The notes under the pieces are model-generated. The model was not told the DNA's origin. It worked only from the letters and a program-made list of their open reading frames with translations, and made no database searches. The position numbers and the translations under genes were made by a program. Positions 28,893-36,637 of a DNA stretch of 50,476 bases are shown one piece after another (position 1 is the stretch's first letter; the number at the start of each line of letters is the position of its first letter). The stretch is from assembly GCA_050260355.1 (NCBI GenBank), contig JBLNBZ010000141.1:1-50476 (forward strand), given 5' to 3'. This stretch comes from CADEFX01 sp050260355. GTDB taxonomy: Bacteria > Pseudomonadota > Alphaproteobacteria > Rhizobiales > Hyphomicrobiaceae.

Positions 28893-30572
28893 ATGCCATC
28901 GTATCAGGGCAAGCGCGCATTCCTGGAGCTGCTGCGTCAGGAAGGCGTCGACATGATCTTCGGCAACCCTGGCACGACCGAGCTGCCGCTGATGGATGCG
29001 CTCGCCGTCGAGACCGGCATCAATTACATCCTCGGCCTCAATGAATCGAGCGTGATGGCCATGGCGGACGGCTACGCTCAGGCTTCCGGGAAGGTAGCCG
29101 TGTGCAACGTGCACGTGGCGCCCGGGCTCGGCAACGCCATGGGCATGCTGTACGACGCACGCAAAGCGAGCTCGCCGGTGCTGGTGACGGCCGGCCAGCA
29201 CGACCAGGCCTTCACGTTTCAGGAGCCGATCCTGTGGGCCGACCTGGCCGAGATGGCGCGGCCGCTGGTGAAGTGGTCGGTCGAGGTGACACGACTGGTC
29301 GACCTGCCGCGCGCCGTGCATCGGGCGATCAAGACCGCGCTGGCGCCGCCGATGGGCCCGGTGTTCCTGTCCCTGCCCGTCGACGTGCTGCAGGAGACGG
29401 CGGACATGGACCTCGGCAGGCCGACCCGCGTGGCGCAAGGCTTGCGCGGAGATCCCGATGCCATCGCCGCGGCCGCGCGGCTCCTCGCCACCGCGCGCAG
29501 TCCGGTGCTCATCTCGGGCGACGCGGTGGCGCAGTCGGATGCGCTGGCCGAAGTTGTGGCGCTCGCGGAGCTGATCGGCGCGCCGGTCTATGCCGAAGGC
29601 ATCCCGAGCCGGGCGACGTTCCCGACCACGCACGGCCTGTTCCAGGGCATCATGGGGCGGCTCGCGCCGCAGATCCGTGAGGCGTTGACCAAGCACGATG
29701 TCCTGTTCTCGATCGGCGCCGATCTGTTCACACAGTCCCTCCCGACTAAGGTGGACCCGGTGCCGCCGGGCCTGCAGATCATCCATCTCGACACCGACCC
29801 GTGGGAGCTCGGCAAGAACCACACGGCCGATGTGGCGATCCTGGCCGAGCCCAAGACGACGCTCCCGGAGCTGACGGCCGCCGTTCGCAAGCTCATGGGC
29901 CAGGGCGGGGCCGAGCAGGCTGAAAAGCGCCGCGCCGCGATCGAGAAGGACACCGCTGGCCGGCTGGCGGCGACGCGCAAAGAAGCCGAAGCGCTCGCGT
30001 CCAGAACGCCGCTGCACCCGCTCGCGCTGATGAAGATGATCGGCGAAACGCTGCCCAAGGATGCGATCGTGGTCGAGGAGGCGCTGTCGTCGGCCGACCG
30101 CATGCGCAACCTGATCCCGAGCCTCGACGCGAAGAGCTGGTTCGGTCTCAGAGGCGGCGGCATCGGCTGGGGCGTGCCGGCCACCATCGGCGTGAAGCTG
30201 GCGCAACCGAAGCGGCCCGTCGTCGGCATCATCGGTGACGGCAGCGCCATGTACACAGCGCAGGCACTGTGGAGCGCCGCGCATCACAAGATCGGATGCG
30301 CGGTGTTCGTGATCCTCAACAATGCGTCCTACCGCATCCTCAAGCAGCGTATGAACGCCATGCGCGAATATGCGGCGCAGGCCGATCACTATCCGGCGAT
30401 GGACCTCGTCGATCCGGCGATCGATTTCGTTGGCCTGGCGGGATCGCTCGGCGTGAGGAGCGTACGCGCGTCGACCCTGGAGGAGGTGCGCGAGCATCTG
30501 AAGGCGGCCCTGTCGCGCGACGAGCCGTTTTTGATCGACGTGTCGATGGACCGCAATTTCAAGCCGGTCTGA
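28893..30572 (+). CDS. ThDP-dependent decarboxylase of the benzoylformate decarboxylase / acetolactate synthase superfamily
   Basis: A 559-residue ThDP enzyme. The N-terminal domain has FGNPGTTELPLMDAL and the catalytic glutamate in LNESSVMAMADGYA. The C-terminal ThDP motif is IGDGSAMYTAQALW-x-N with VILNNASYRILKQR. The FGNPGTTELP pattern resembles benzoylformate decarboxylase more than acetolactate synthase. It should decarboxylate a 2-oxo-acid to an aldehyde. The start at 28893 has GGAGGAGA 5 bases upstream; an open frame extends to 28065 but is antisense to the metallohydrolase. A zinc alcohol dehydrogenase follows, which could reduce or oxidise the aldehyde formed. Confidence 0.88.
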   Translation: MPSYQGKRAFLELLRQEGVDMIFGNPGTTELPLMDALAVETGINYILGLNESSVMAMADGYAQASGKVAVCNVHVAPGLGNAMGMLYDARKASSPVLVTAGQHDQAFTFQEPILWADLAEMARPLVKWSVEVTRLVDLPRAVHRAIKTALAPPMGPVFLSLPVDVLQETADMDLGRPTRVAQGLRGDPDAIAAAARLLATARSPVLISGDAVAQSDALAEVVALAELIGAPVYAEGIPSRATFPTTHGLFQGIMGRLAPQIREALTKHDVLFSIGADLFTQSLPTKVDPVPPGLQIIHLDTDPWELGKNHTADVAILAEPKTTLPELTAAVRKLMGQGGAEQAEKRRAAIEKDTAGRLAATRKEAEALASRTPLHPLALMKMIGETLPKDAIVVEEALSSADRMRNLIPSLDAKSWFGLRGGGIGWGVPATIGVKLAQPKRPVVGIIGDGSAMYTAQALWSAAHHKIGCAVFVILNNASYRILKQRMNAMREYAAQADHYPAMDLVDPAIDFVGLAGSLGVRSVRASTLEEVREHLKAALSRDEPFLIDVSMDRNFKPV

Positions 30573-30635
30573 GCGCAGCCCGCGGGCAATCGTTCCGGCG
30601 GAAGGATGGCCCGCCATCTCTCGGAGACGGTGCTC

Positions 30636-31697
30636 ATGGATAGCTATCGCGTCACCACGTTCGGTCAGCCGCTCGAGAGACAGACCGAGCCAACGCCCGA
30701 GCCCAAAGCCCGTGAGGTGCTGATGCGCATCACCGGCTGCGGCGTATGCCACAGCGATGTGCATTTGATGGACGGCTATTTCGACATGGGCGGAGGCCGC
30801 AAGGTCGACTTGGGCCGGAGCATGGGTCTGCCGCGCACGATGGGCCATGAGATCGTCGGCGAGGTTGCGGCCTGCGGACCTGACGTGAGCGCTGCCGACG
30901 ACGCGCCCATCGGGGCGCGGCGGGTTGTTTTCCCGTGGATCGGCTGCGGCAGTTGCGCGCTATGCAAGGCTGGCGACGAGCATTTGTGCAATCAGCCGCG
31001 CGCCCTCGGCGTCAACCGAGACGGCGGCTATGCCACGCACGTCCTGGTGCCGGACGCGCGCTATCTCGTGCCGTTCGACGGCCTCGAGGAGACGCAGGCG
31101 TGCACCTATGCCTGCTCAGGGCTCACGGCCTACGGCGCGCTCCTGAAGACGAAAGCCGCCCTGGCCGGTGGTGGGGAGCTGCTGATCATCGGCGCGGGCG
31201 GTGTCGGCTTGTCCGGCGTGCGCATGGCCGAGGCGGTTCTCGGCGTCAAGCCGATCGTTGCAGACATCGACCGCTCGAAATGGGAGGCGGCGATTGCCGC
31301 CGGCGCCAGGCAGACCATCGATCCGGGATCGCCAGATGCGCTCAAAGCGCTGATGCGGGAGACCGGCGGAGGCGTTGCGGCGGCCATTGATTTCGTCGGC
31401 GCGGCAGCCTCGTTCAGTTTCGGCTTCTCGGCGCTGCGCAAGGGCGGAACGCTGGTCGTGGTGGGCCTCTTCGGCGGCGCCGCGTCGCTGTCGGTGCCCC
31501 TGCTGCCGCTGAAGGCCGCAACGATCATGGGCTCCTATGTCGGCAGCCTGGCCGAGATGCGCGACATGATGCAGCTCGCGAAGGCCGGTCGCCTGCCGTC
31601 GCTACCCGTGCACACGACGCCTCTTGCCGAGGTCGGCGACGTGCTGGCCGATCTCAGAGCCGGCAAAATCGTTGGGCGCACGGTGGTGCGCCCGTAG
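30636..31697 (+). CDS. Zinc-dependent medium-chain alcohol dehydrogenase
   Basis: A 353-residue MDR enzyme. Catalytic zinc ligands are the Cys and the following His-Glu of GCGVCHSD and TMGHEIVGE. The structural zinc site is the four-cysteine loop WIGCGSCALCKAGDEHLC. The cofactor motif is IIGAGGVGLSGVRMAE, with D in PIVADIDRS suggesting NAD. I chose ATG 30636 for its upstream CGGAGA; an alternative start at 30606 adds ten residues. It follows the decarboxylase by about 60 bases, so the pair may convert a 2-oxo-acid to an alcohol or acid via an aldehyde. Confidence 0.9.
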   Translation: MDSYRVTTFGQPLERQTEPTPEPKAREVLMRITGCGVCHSDVHLMDGYFDMGGGRKVDLGRSMGLPRTMGHEIVGEVAACGPDVSAADDAPIGARRVVFPWIGCGSCALCKAGDEHLCNQPRALGVNRDGGYATHVLVPDARYLVPFDGLEETQACTYACSGLTAYGALLKTKAALAGGGELLIIGAGGVGLSGVRMAEAVLGVKPIVADIDRSKWEAAIAAGARQTIDPGSPDALKALMRETGGGVAAAIDFVGAAASFSFGFSALRKGGTLVVVGLFGGAASLSVPLLPLKAATIMGSYVGSLAEMRDMMQLAKAGRLPSLPVHTTPLAEVGDVLADLRAGKIVGRTVVRP

Positions 31698-31728
31698 CCG
31701 GCCTCTAAAGACGCCTACAACGTGGGCT

Positions 31729-32115
31729 TCACTGCCACAGGCCCTGCCTGTCCCAAGCCTCTTTGGGAATCTCGCGGCCGAGGACGAATGAGAAGGACGT
31801 CGCCTTCATCAGGTCCTTGGTGAGGTGGCAGGTAAAGCTCAGCTGGTACCAGTGTTGCCCTGCTCTTACGGCGCCGGCTTTGGCGGTAAGGACAGTACCC
31901 TCGAGGACGGCCGGAACGGAGATCGAGGTCTTCATCCGGTCGGCATTGCGCAGGCGCGGCTCGCGTCTGACCGCGTCCAGCCCGCGAAGGATGCAGGCTT
32001 GGTGAGACCGCTCCTCGGGGTCGAGCCTGGACAAAGCCTGCTCGAGCGAGCTTGCAAGCGAAGCCTGCGAAACGCAAAACAGCAGTGTCGCGCCAAGCGC
32101 GATTCTTCCCAGCAT
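31729..32115 (-). CDS. Exported DUF930-type protein
   Basis: A 128-residue protein with a signal peptide (IALGATLLFCVSQASLA) and probable cleavage near residue 22. The remainder matches the DUF930 pattern: LSRLDPEERSHQAC near the start of the mature part and WYQLSFTCHLTKDLMKATSFSFVLGREIPKE at the end, quoted here in two halves of one domain. Two cysteines in the mature part could form a disulfide. Function unknown. It converges with the alcohol dehydrogenase. Confidence 0.75.
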   Translation of the reverse strand: MLGRIALGATLLFCVSQASLASSLEQALSRLDPEERSHQACILRGLDAVRREPRLRNADRMKTSISVPAVLEGTVLTAKAGAVRAGQHWYQLSFTCHLTKDLMKATSFSFVLGREIPKEAWDRQGLWQ

Positions 32116-32241
32116 CTCGTCTTTCCCCCAAAGTTTCCCTCCTCACCTTCACTGCCAAAAGGTGACGGAAGTTCGGCGAGCCGACCTGCGCAACAGAGCC
32201 GTGCTGTCGCACGCCGAAATCCGCGACGGGGGAGAGTGGCC

Positions 32242-32511
32242 TCAGGCGCGGAAGCGCACCGCAGCCCGCGCCTTGGCCTTCATCGCCTCGACCTCGCGAT
32301 CGCGCGGCGGCCCATTGCTCACCAGCGAGCCGAGCAGCTCGTGCGCCGCCTCAGTCACCTGATCCACGGCACGATCGAACGCTGCTTGGTTGGCCTTGGA
32401 CGGCCGCGTGAAGCCGCTCAGCTTGCGCACGAACTGCAGAGCGGAGGCTCGGACCTCCTCATCCGTTGCGGGCGGATCGAAGTTGTGCAGCGTCTTGATG
32501 TTTCGGCACAT
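32242..32511 (-). CDS. DUF2277 small protein
   Basis: An 89-residue protein beginning MCRNIKTLHNFDPPAT, the hallmark of DUF2277, followed by the helical VRKLSGFTRPSKAN. The C-terminus ends AKARAAVRFRA. The function of the family is unknown; it is common in alphaproteobacteria and actinobacteria. The length is normal. It lies last in the leftward cluster of YCII, SRPBCC and GST genes. Confidence 0.85.
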   Translation of the reverse strand: MCRNIKTLHNFDPPATDEEVRASALQFVRKLSGFTRPSKANQAAFDRAVDQVTEAAHELLGSLVSNGPPRDREVEAMKAKARAAVRFRA

Positions 32512-32577
32512 GGTAAGTCCTCATCGAGATGAAATGCCGGCGTTGACCCAAACCGTTGCACGCCATCGGCCCGACCC

Positions 32578-32790
32578 TCAAGTCTCGGCGCACGCTGCGG
32601 CACGATCGAGCAGCAGCTTGCGCTCGCGCTCGTTGCGGGTCAGCGCCGCCGCCCGCTGGAATTCTGCTCGCGCCTCGTCGAGACGGCCGAGCTTGGCGAG
32701 AAGATCGCCGCGCACGCTGGGCAGCAGATGATACGTCTTGAGCGAGGGTTCCGAAACGAGCGTAACCTGATGAGTGTCGGCCGCCGTCAT
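32578..32790 (-). pseudogene. C-terminal remnant of an ECF (SigJ/DUF6596-type) RNA polymerase sigma factor
   Basis: A 70-codon frame whose last 55 or so residues, including YHLLPSVRGDLLAKLGR and EFQRAAALTRNERERKLLL, match the TPR-like C-terminal extension of sigma factors that accompany YCII-domain genes in many bacteria. The sigma2 and sigma4 DNA-binding regions are absent: an in-frame TGA (32800-32802) lies 12 bases upstream of the only ATG, and the next gene starts at 33330. This is best read as the tail of a deleted gene that would have followed the two YCII genes. It could be expressed as a small protein, but I doubt it. Confidence 0.7.
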
Positions 32791-32895
32791 GGCAGCCGAT
32801 CACATCATCTCCTGCAAAACGGGGCAAGCTCAGCGCCGCAGGCGGCATCGCGTCCGACCGCAGCCCCAAGTCGGTCACGCTGCGCTGACCGCGGA

Positions 32896-33330
32896 TTATC
32901 GCTTCTCTGCGTTCCGCCGCATCTGCTGCCGCGTCGCCGCTTCGCGGGCCGCCTTCTCGGGAGAAAAAACTTCGGCTGGAAATTCGGACGGGTCGAATAT
33001 GGGACGAAGCTCACACTCCCCTTTGCCCAGCACGTCGAGGAAGCGCGCGGTCCATTTGACGGCCTCATCCATTGAATCAACCTGGAATAGAGCATAGGAG
33101 GCAACCAGCTCCTTCGACTCAGTGAAAGGTCCGTCGATCACGGTCAGCTTGCCATCCGCGAGCCGAACACGCTTGCCCTTCGAGCTTGGCTGCAAGCCGT
33201 TGGTCGCCAGCATGACTCCCGCCTTGGTCATCTCCTCGACGAGCGCGCCCATGCGCTCCATGAGTTCCTTGCTCGGCGGCGTACGAGCCTCGCTCTCCTT
33301 GTTGGCCTTGAGCATTCCCAGAACTTGCAT
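32896..33330 (-). CDS. YCII-related domain protein (YciI family), copy 1
   Basis: A 144-residue dimeric alpha-beta barrel protein of the YCII group. The core includes MERMGALVEEMTKAGVML and VIDGPFTESKELVASYAL, the conserved DGPF-x-E-x-KE pattern of the sigma-factor-associated branch. Function unknown; these usually sit in operons with an ECF sigma factor. The start at 33330 has AGGAG 12 bases upstream. It is clearly a tandem relative of the gene at 33351-33782, which lies 20 bases upstream. Confidence 0.88.
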   Translation of the reverse strand: MQVLGMLKANKESEARTPPSKELMERMGALVEEMTKAGVMLATNGLQPSSKGKRVRLADGKLTVIDGPFTESKELVASYALFQVDSMDEAVKWTARFLDVLGKGECELRPIFDPSEFPAEVFSPEKAAREAATRQQMRRNAEKR

Positions 33331-33350
33331 CGTGATATTCTCCTGATGGT

Positions 33351-33782
33351 TCAGCCGCCGAGCCTGCTCTTGTTCTTCGCCATGCCCTCGCCGATCGAAC
33401 GGTGATGCTCGATCGCCTCACTGGCATCGAAGTCTTCCAGCTCGAAGATCTGGCGGATCTCGATCTCACTATCCTCGGCGTGCGGGTTGGGGCAGCGCTT
33501 CATCCACGCGATCGCCTCCTGCAGCGACTTCACCTGGATGACCCAGTAGCCGGCCACCAGCTCCTTGGTTTCGGCGAAGGGACCGTCGATGACGGTGCGC
33601 TTGTCGCCCGCGAACCGGATGCGCGCTCCCTTTGAGCTCGCCTGCAGCCCGTTGGCGTCGAGGAGAATTCCCGCCTTCACCATCTCCTCGTTGAACTTCG
33701 CCATCGCTGCAAGCAGCTCCTCGGAGGGCATCTTGCCTGCTTCCGAGTCCTTCGTCGCCTTGACCATCACCATGAAGCGCAT
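33351..33782 (-). CDS. YCII-related domain protein (YciI family), copy 2
   Basis: A 143-residue YCII protein starting MRFMVMVKATKDSEAGKMPS, the standard start of this group, with VIDGPFAETKELVAGYWV. I placed the start at 33782; the frame continues to 33887 without family character. It resembles its downstream neighbour along most of the length, so the pair looks like a tandem duplication. Such pairs normally precede an ECF sigma factor gene, of which only a tail remains here. Confidence 0.9.
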   Translation of the reverse strand: MRFMVMVKATKDSEAGKMPSEELLAAMAKFNEEMVKAGILLDANGLQASSKGARIRFAGDKRTVIDGPFAETKELVAGYWVIQVKSLQEAIAWMKRCPNPHAEDSEIEIRQIFELEDFDASEAIEHHRSIGEGMAKNKSRLGG

Positions 33783-33971
33783 GGGTTTTTCTCCTCGTGA
33801 CTTCGATCTGGAGGCGAGGGGTTCAGGCCACCTCCGGCCGGGTCTCAATCCCCCGCTCTGTAGGGACGACGAACGAGGTCCGGCCAATTCGACAAGGCCT
33901 AAATTCTTTTTTGGCGTGAGCCAAGCCAGCGAGAAGCCCAGCGCCTCGGTCGTTGATTGCCGGTTCCGGAT

Positions 33972-34619
33972 CTACTTGGGCATCAAGGCCAGAAAGGGCT
34001 TGGCCTCCTTCAATGCGCGGGCGAAGGACGGTCTCTGCGTCAGCCGATCCAAATAGGCGGCTACGTTCTTGTGACGATCGGCAAGCGGCATCAGCATGTT
34101 GGCATAGAACAGCGACGGTGCAGCAGCGCAGTCCGCCATCGTAAACATGTCCCCTATGGCCCACGTCTTCGTGGCCATGTCCTCGTCGATCACCCCGAGC
34201 GAAGTCTGCAGCAGTCGCTTCGCGTCCTCGACGCCGTGCGGATCCGACTTGCCGGGTGGCCGCAGCTTGTCGGTGACGATCTTCTGCATGGGCACATTGA
34301 CGTAGAGATCGTAGAAGCGGTCACGCATGCGCATCTGGCGCGCAATGCTGGGATCAGCCGGCACGAAGCGCGTCTTCCCCGGATGGGTCTGGTCGAGATA
34401 TTCGATGATGATGCTGGACTCCGGGACCAGACGATCGCCGACGCTGTCGCGCAGCACCGGGAATTTCCCGATTGGCCACACCTTCAGAAACTCGGCGCGG
34501 CTCTTTTCATTCATGAGGTCGACGACGTGGGGCTCGAACGGCGTATCGTTCTCATAGAGCGCAATCAGGACCTTCTGACAAAAGGACGAGAGAGGGTGAA
34601 AGTAGAGCGTGAGTGACAT
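33972..34619 (-). CDS. Glutathione S-transferase family protein
   Basis: A 215-residue GST with an N-terminal thioredoxin-like domain. LYFHPLSSFCQKVLIALYE contains a Ser-Ser-Phe-Cys segment near residues 11-14 as the likely glutathione-activating site. GKFPVLRD (cis-proline) and PESSIIIEYLDQ form the rest of the G-site. The C-terminal helical domain runs from about residue 90. It would conjugate or reduce small electrophiles using glutathione. GGAGG precedes the start. Its neighbours are other small stress-type genes. Confidence 0.9.
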   Translation of the reverse strand: MSLTLYFHPLSSFCQKVLIALYENDTPFEPHVVDLMNEKSRAEFLKVWPIGKFPVLRDSVGDRLVPESSIIIEYLDQTHPGKTRFVPADPSIARQMRMRDRFYDLYVNVPMQKIVTDKLRPPGKSDPHGVEDAKRLLQTSLGVIDEDMATKTWAIGDMFTMADCAAAPSLFYANMLMPLADRHKNVAAYLDRLTQRPSFARALKEAKPFLALMPK

Positions 34620-34703
34620 TGTTGGCCTCCGGTTCGGCTCGTGCGTAGCGGCGTGCGGGACAATCGAGCCTAGTCCCTCACGTGGGTGCGCAATCGAGTG
34701 CTG

Positions 34704-34723
34704 CCGGCGCGCCTTCGCGCCGG
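34704..34723 (-). other. Strong GC hairpin just after the DUF1579 gene
   Basis: Perfect 8-bp arms CCGGCGCG and CGCGCCGG with a 4-base loop, one base beyond the stop of the leftward DUF1579 gene. There is no T-run, so it may stabilise mRNA ends or act as a weak stop rather than a canonical terminator. Confidence 0.45.
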
Positions 34724-34724
34724 A

Positions 34725-35195
34725 CTACGGCTTGCGCCGAAAGTGAGCGGTCATGAACTCCTTCCACTCCCCGCTTTCGGTGAGCACGCGCGATCGCAGA
34801 ATGCGATGGTCGTCACTCTCGATCTCGATGATGTCTTGATACGTCGCCGTCGTCCCGTCGCCGGCCATGCTCGGGCCCTGGGCAGTGAGCGTCAGCACCC
34901 GGCCTGAGGCGTCCATCTGGCCGTCGTAGATCCACAGGTGCGTCATCATCGATCCTATCCAGGTGCCGGTGTAGCGCTTCTTGGCAGGATCGAAGCCCAG
35001 GGTCATCAGCACGTTCGCCATACCCCCGCCCGGCATCTCGCCTTGGCCCTCAGCCAAGATCCAAAGACCGCCAAGCGACCGCACACGCTCCGTACCCGAG
35101 CTTTTCGAGGATCCGCCCATCTCGGCTTCAAAGGTCCAGTCGCCCACGAGCTTCTGCAGCCACTGATGCTCCTTTTGCGGCTCTGCCTTCTTCAT
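34725..35195 (-). CDS. DUF1579 domain protein
   Basis: A 156-residue protein. EHQWLQKLVGDWTFEAEM is the typical DUF1579 opening; later come TLGFDPAKKRYTGTWIGSMM and a C-terminal EWKEFMTAHFRRKP. The fold is lipocalin-like, and the function is unknown. These genes commonly occur beside SRPBCC, VOC and YCII genes in soil bacteria, as here. The start at 35195 follows CGGAGA. Confidence 0.85.
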   Translation of the reverse strand: MKKAEPQKEHQWLQKLVGDWTFEAEMGGSSKSSGTERVRSLGGLWILAEGQGEMPGGGMANVLMTLGFDPAKKRYTGTWIGSMMTHLWIYDGQMDASGRVLTLTAQGPSMAGDGTTATYQDIIEIESDDHRILRSRVLTESGEWKEFMTAHFRRKP

Positions 35196-35244
35196 TCCGG
35201 TGTCTCCGTTTGGCTCGAGTACAGACCGACTGCGTTGCTGCGAC

Positions 35245-35307
35245 CGGATCGGCGTCATAGGTTCGCTCGATGACCAAGGTAGCGTGCGCGACGGAACGCT
35301 TCGTCAT
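35245..35307 (-). pseudogene. 5' remnant of an AHSA1/SRPBCC-family gene
   Basis: ATG at 35307, with AAGGAG upstream, starts MTKRSVAHATLVIERTYDA, almost the standard opening of AHSA1-type SRPBCC proteins. The family pattern stops after about 21 codons: the expected VFAAWxDP segment is missing and the DUF1579 gene follows. Three bases upstream, on 35311-35352, an end fragment RLGDYLAATKPKE plus stop may be the tail of another deleted gene. Both together suggest a decayed ArsR/SRPBCC-like operon. Confidence 0.6.
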
Positions 35308-35463
35308 GGCTCACTCCTTGGGCTTCGTCGCGGCCAGGTAGTCGCCGAGCCGCGAGGACCGTCACGATCAGCAGCAATGGCTCGAACGTTTCGTATCCTG
35401 GGAGCCGTATTGCGACAGCGACCTCCACACCGACAGCTCGGGGGTTGCTGGTCTCACGGGCAG

Positions 35464-36003
35464 CTATCGGCTCCCTGTTGCCTCGGCCACAGCTTTGAGA
35501 TTCGCGAGCCCTTTCTCGAAGTAACTCCCGACTACCTTGTCCCGGTTGAAGAACGTGCAGATGGCACGACCGATGAAGCCGCTCTCACCCATCATTGCCC
35601 AGGTCACGACCGTCTGGTTGCCCTCGGGCTTGAAAGTGAACTCGGCGGTGCTGGTGTCGACCATCGGTTTGACAAAATCCAGCTTGATGCGGACCAGCTC
35701 GCCCGGCCGGCTCTCGGTCACCGTCATGGTGCCCTCTCCGACTTCGCTGTTGCCCGCCCACTTGAAGATTGCGCCCTTCCCAGCCGGCGCGCCCTCGAAC
35801 GTCGCCTTGGCTGCAGGGTCGAGCTTGGCCCATGGCGACCACGCCTCCCACTTGTGGAAGTCGTTGACATGCGTGAACACGTCTGTCGGCCGCGCAGCAA
35901 TCGTGGCCGAACGCGCAATGCGATAGTCGGATGGCTGCATCGCCACCACCGCCGCGAACACGCCCACGATAGCGACAAGTGCAAGCAGGATCGTTTTGAG
36001 CAT
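35464..36003 (-). CDS. SRPBCC-family protein with N-terminal membrane anchor
   Basis: A 179-residue protein. The first 22 residues (ILLALVAIVGVFAAVVAM) form a signal anchor or signal peptide. The rest is a polyketide-cyclase/START-like SRPBCC domain: SATIAARPTDVFTHVNDFHKW, then WAKLDPAAKATFEG, and a C-terminal helix GSYFEKGLANLKAVAE. Such domains bind hydrophobic small molecules; no ligand is known. GGGGGAGG precedes the start. It lies in a leftward group of SRPBCC genes. Confidence 0.88.
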   Translation of the reverse strand: MLKTILLALVAIVGVFAAVVAMQPSDYRIARSATIAARPTDVFTHVNDFHKWEAWSPWAKLDPAAKATFEGAPAGKGAIFKWAGNSEVGEGTMTVTESRPGELVRIKLDFVKPMVDTSTAEFTFKPEGNQTVVTWAMMGESGFIGRAICTFFNRDKVVGSYFEKGLANLKAVAEATGSR

Positions 36004-36051
36004 TGAAGAACCTCCCCCAGTTTTTGGAGTTCAATTAGGCTGCGGTTGCTG

Positions 36052-36531
36052 TCATTGCGCCGTGGCCGCCCGTGCAAGATACTCCTCGAGCCGATCGAAT
36101 GTGCTGTTCCAGCCGCCCTGATGCCCGTCCTGCTCCTCGACCGACTGGAACGGCTCATGGCGGAACGTCATCACAGTCTTGCCGTCGCGCTCGGCAAACG
36201 TAATGGTCACCAGGGTTTCGAGGCCGCGCTCGCCCTCCTCCTCCCAGGCAAAGGTGAAGACCAGCCGTTCTAACGCCACGACCTCGCGGAACACGCCCTT
36301 GAGGCCGAGCTCCCGGCCATCCGCGGTCGACTTCAGGCGACCGCCCCACGCACCGCCCGGCCGGGCGTCCATCTCCAGGTGCGTCGCCGGATAGTCCCTC
36401 GGCCCCCACCATTGGACGGCGAGGCGAGGATCGGTCCACGCCTTGAAAACCAGCTCGCGCGGCGCATTAAAAATGCGCGTGATGACAAGAGCTGGGTCCG
36501 CCGGCCGTCTGCGTTCGGATGCGCTCGCCAT
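36052..36531 (-). CDS. SRPBCC/AHSA1-type protein
   Basis: A 159-residue single-domain AHSA1-like START protein: ITRIFNAPRELVFKAWTDP, then QWWGPRDYPATHLEMDARPGG and the terminal helix GGWNSTFDRLEEYLARA. It is typical of the soil-bacterial family often controlled by a linked ArsR regulator. The start at 36531 has GGGAGA upstream, which favours it over the in-frame GTG or ATG at 36558. It is probably soluble and cytoplasmic. Ligand unknown. Confidence 0.9.
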   Translation of the reverse strand: MASASERRRPADPALVITRIFNAPRELVFKAWTDPRLAVQWWGPRDYPATHLEMDARPGGAWGGRLKSTADGRELGLKGVFREVVALERLVFTFAWEEEGERGLETLVTITFAERDGKTVMTFRHEPFQSVEEQDGHQGGWNSTFDRLEEYLARAATAQ

Positions 36532-36606
36532 TGTGTCTCCCTCGTCTGTGGCCCACAACGCCCGCGCAATGCGCGCCGAGCGCTGATGAGCTCTGCCGGA
36601 GATGCA

Positions 36607-36624
36607 GCCGGCGTCAGCGCCGGC
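36607..36624 (-). other. GC hairpin after the PhnB-like VOC gene
   Basis: Perfect 7-bp arms GCCGGCG/CGCCGGC with loop TCAG (plus-strand reading), 14 to 31 bases beyond the leftward VOC stop. No T-run follows. It resembles the hairpin at 34704-34723 in position relative to a stop codon. Confidence 0.4.
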
Positions 36625-36637
36625 CCCGCTCGCTCGC

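Noticed and set aside
28866..30848. A 660-codon frame antisense to the ThDP decarboxylase and alcohol dehydrogenase start
   Set aside because: Shadow of the real gene; composition is arginine/histidine-rich and no family is recognisable.
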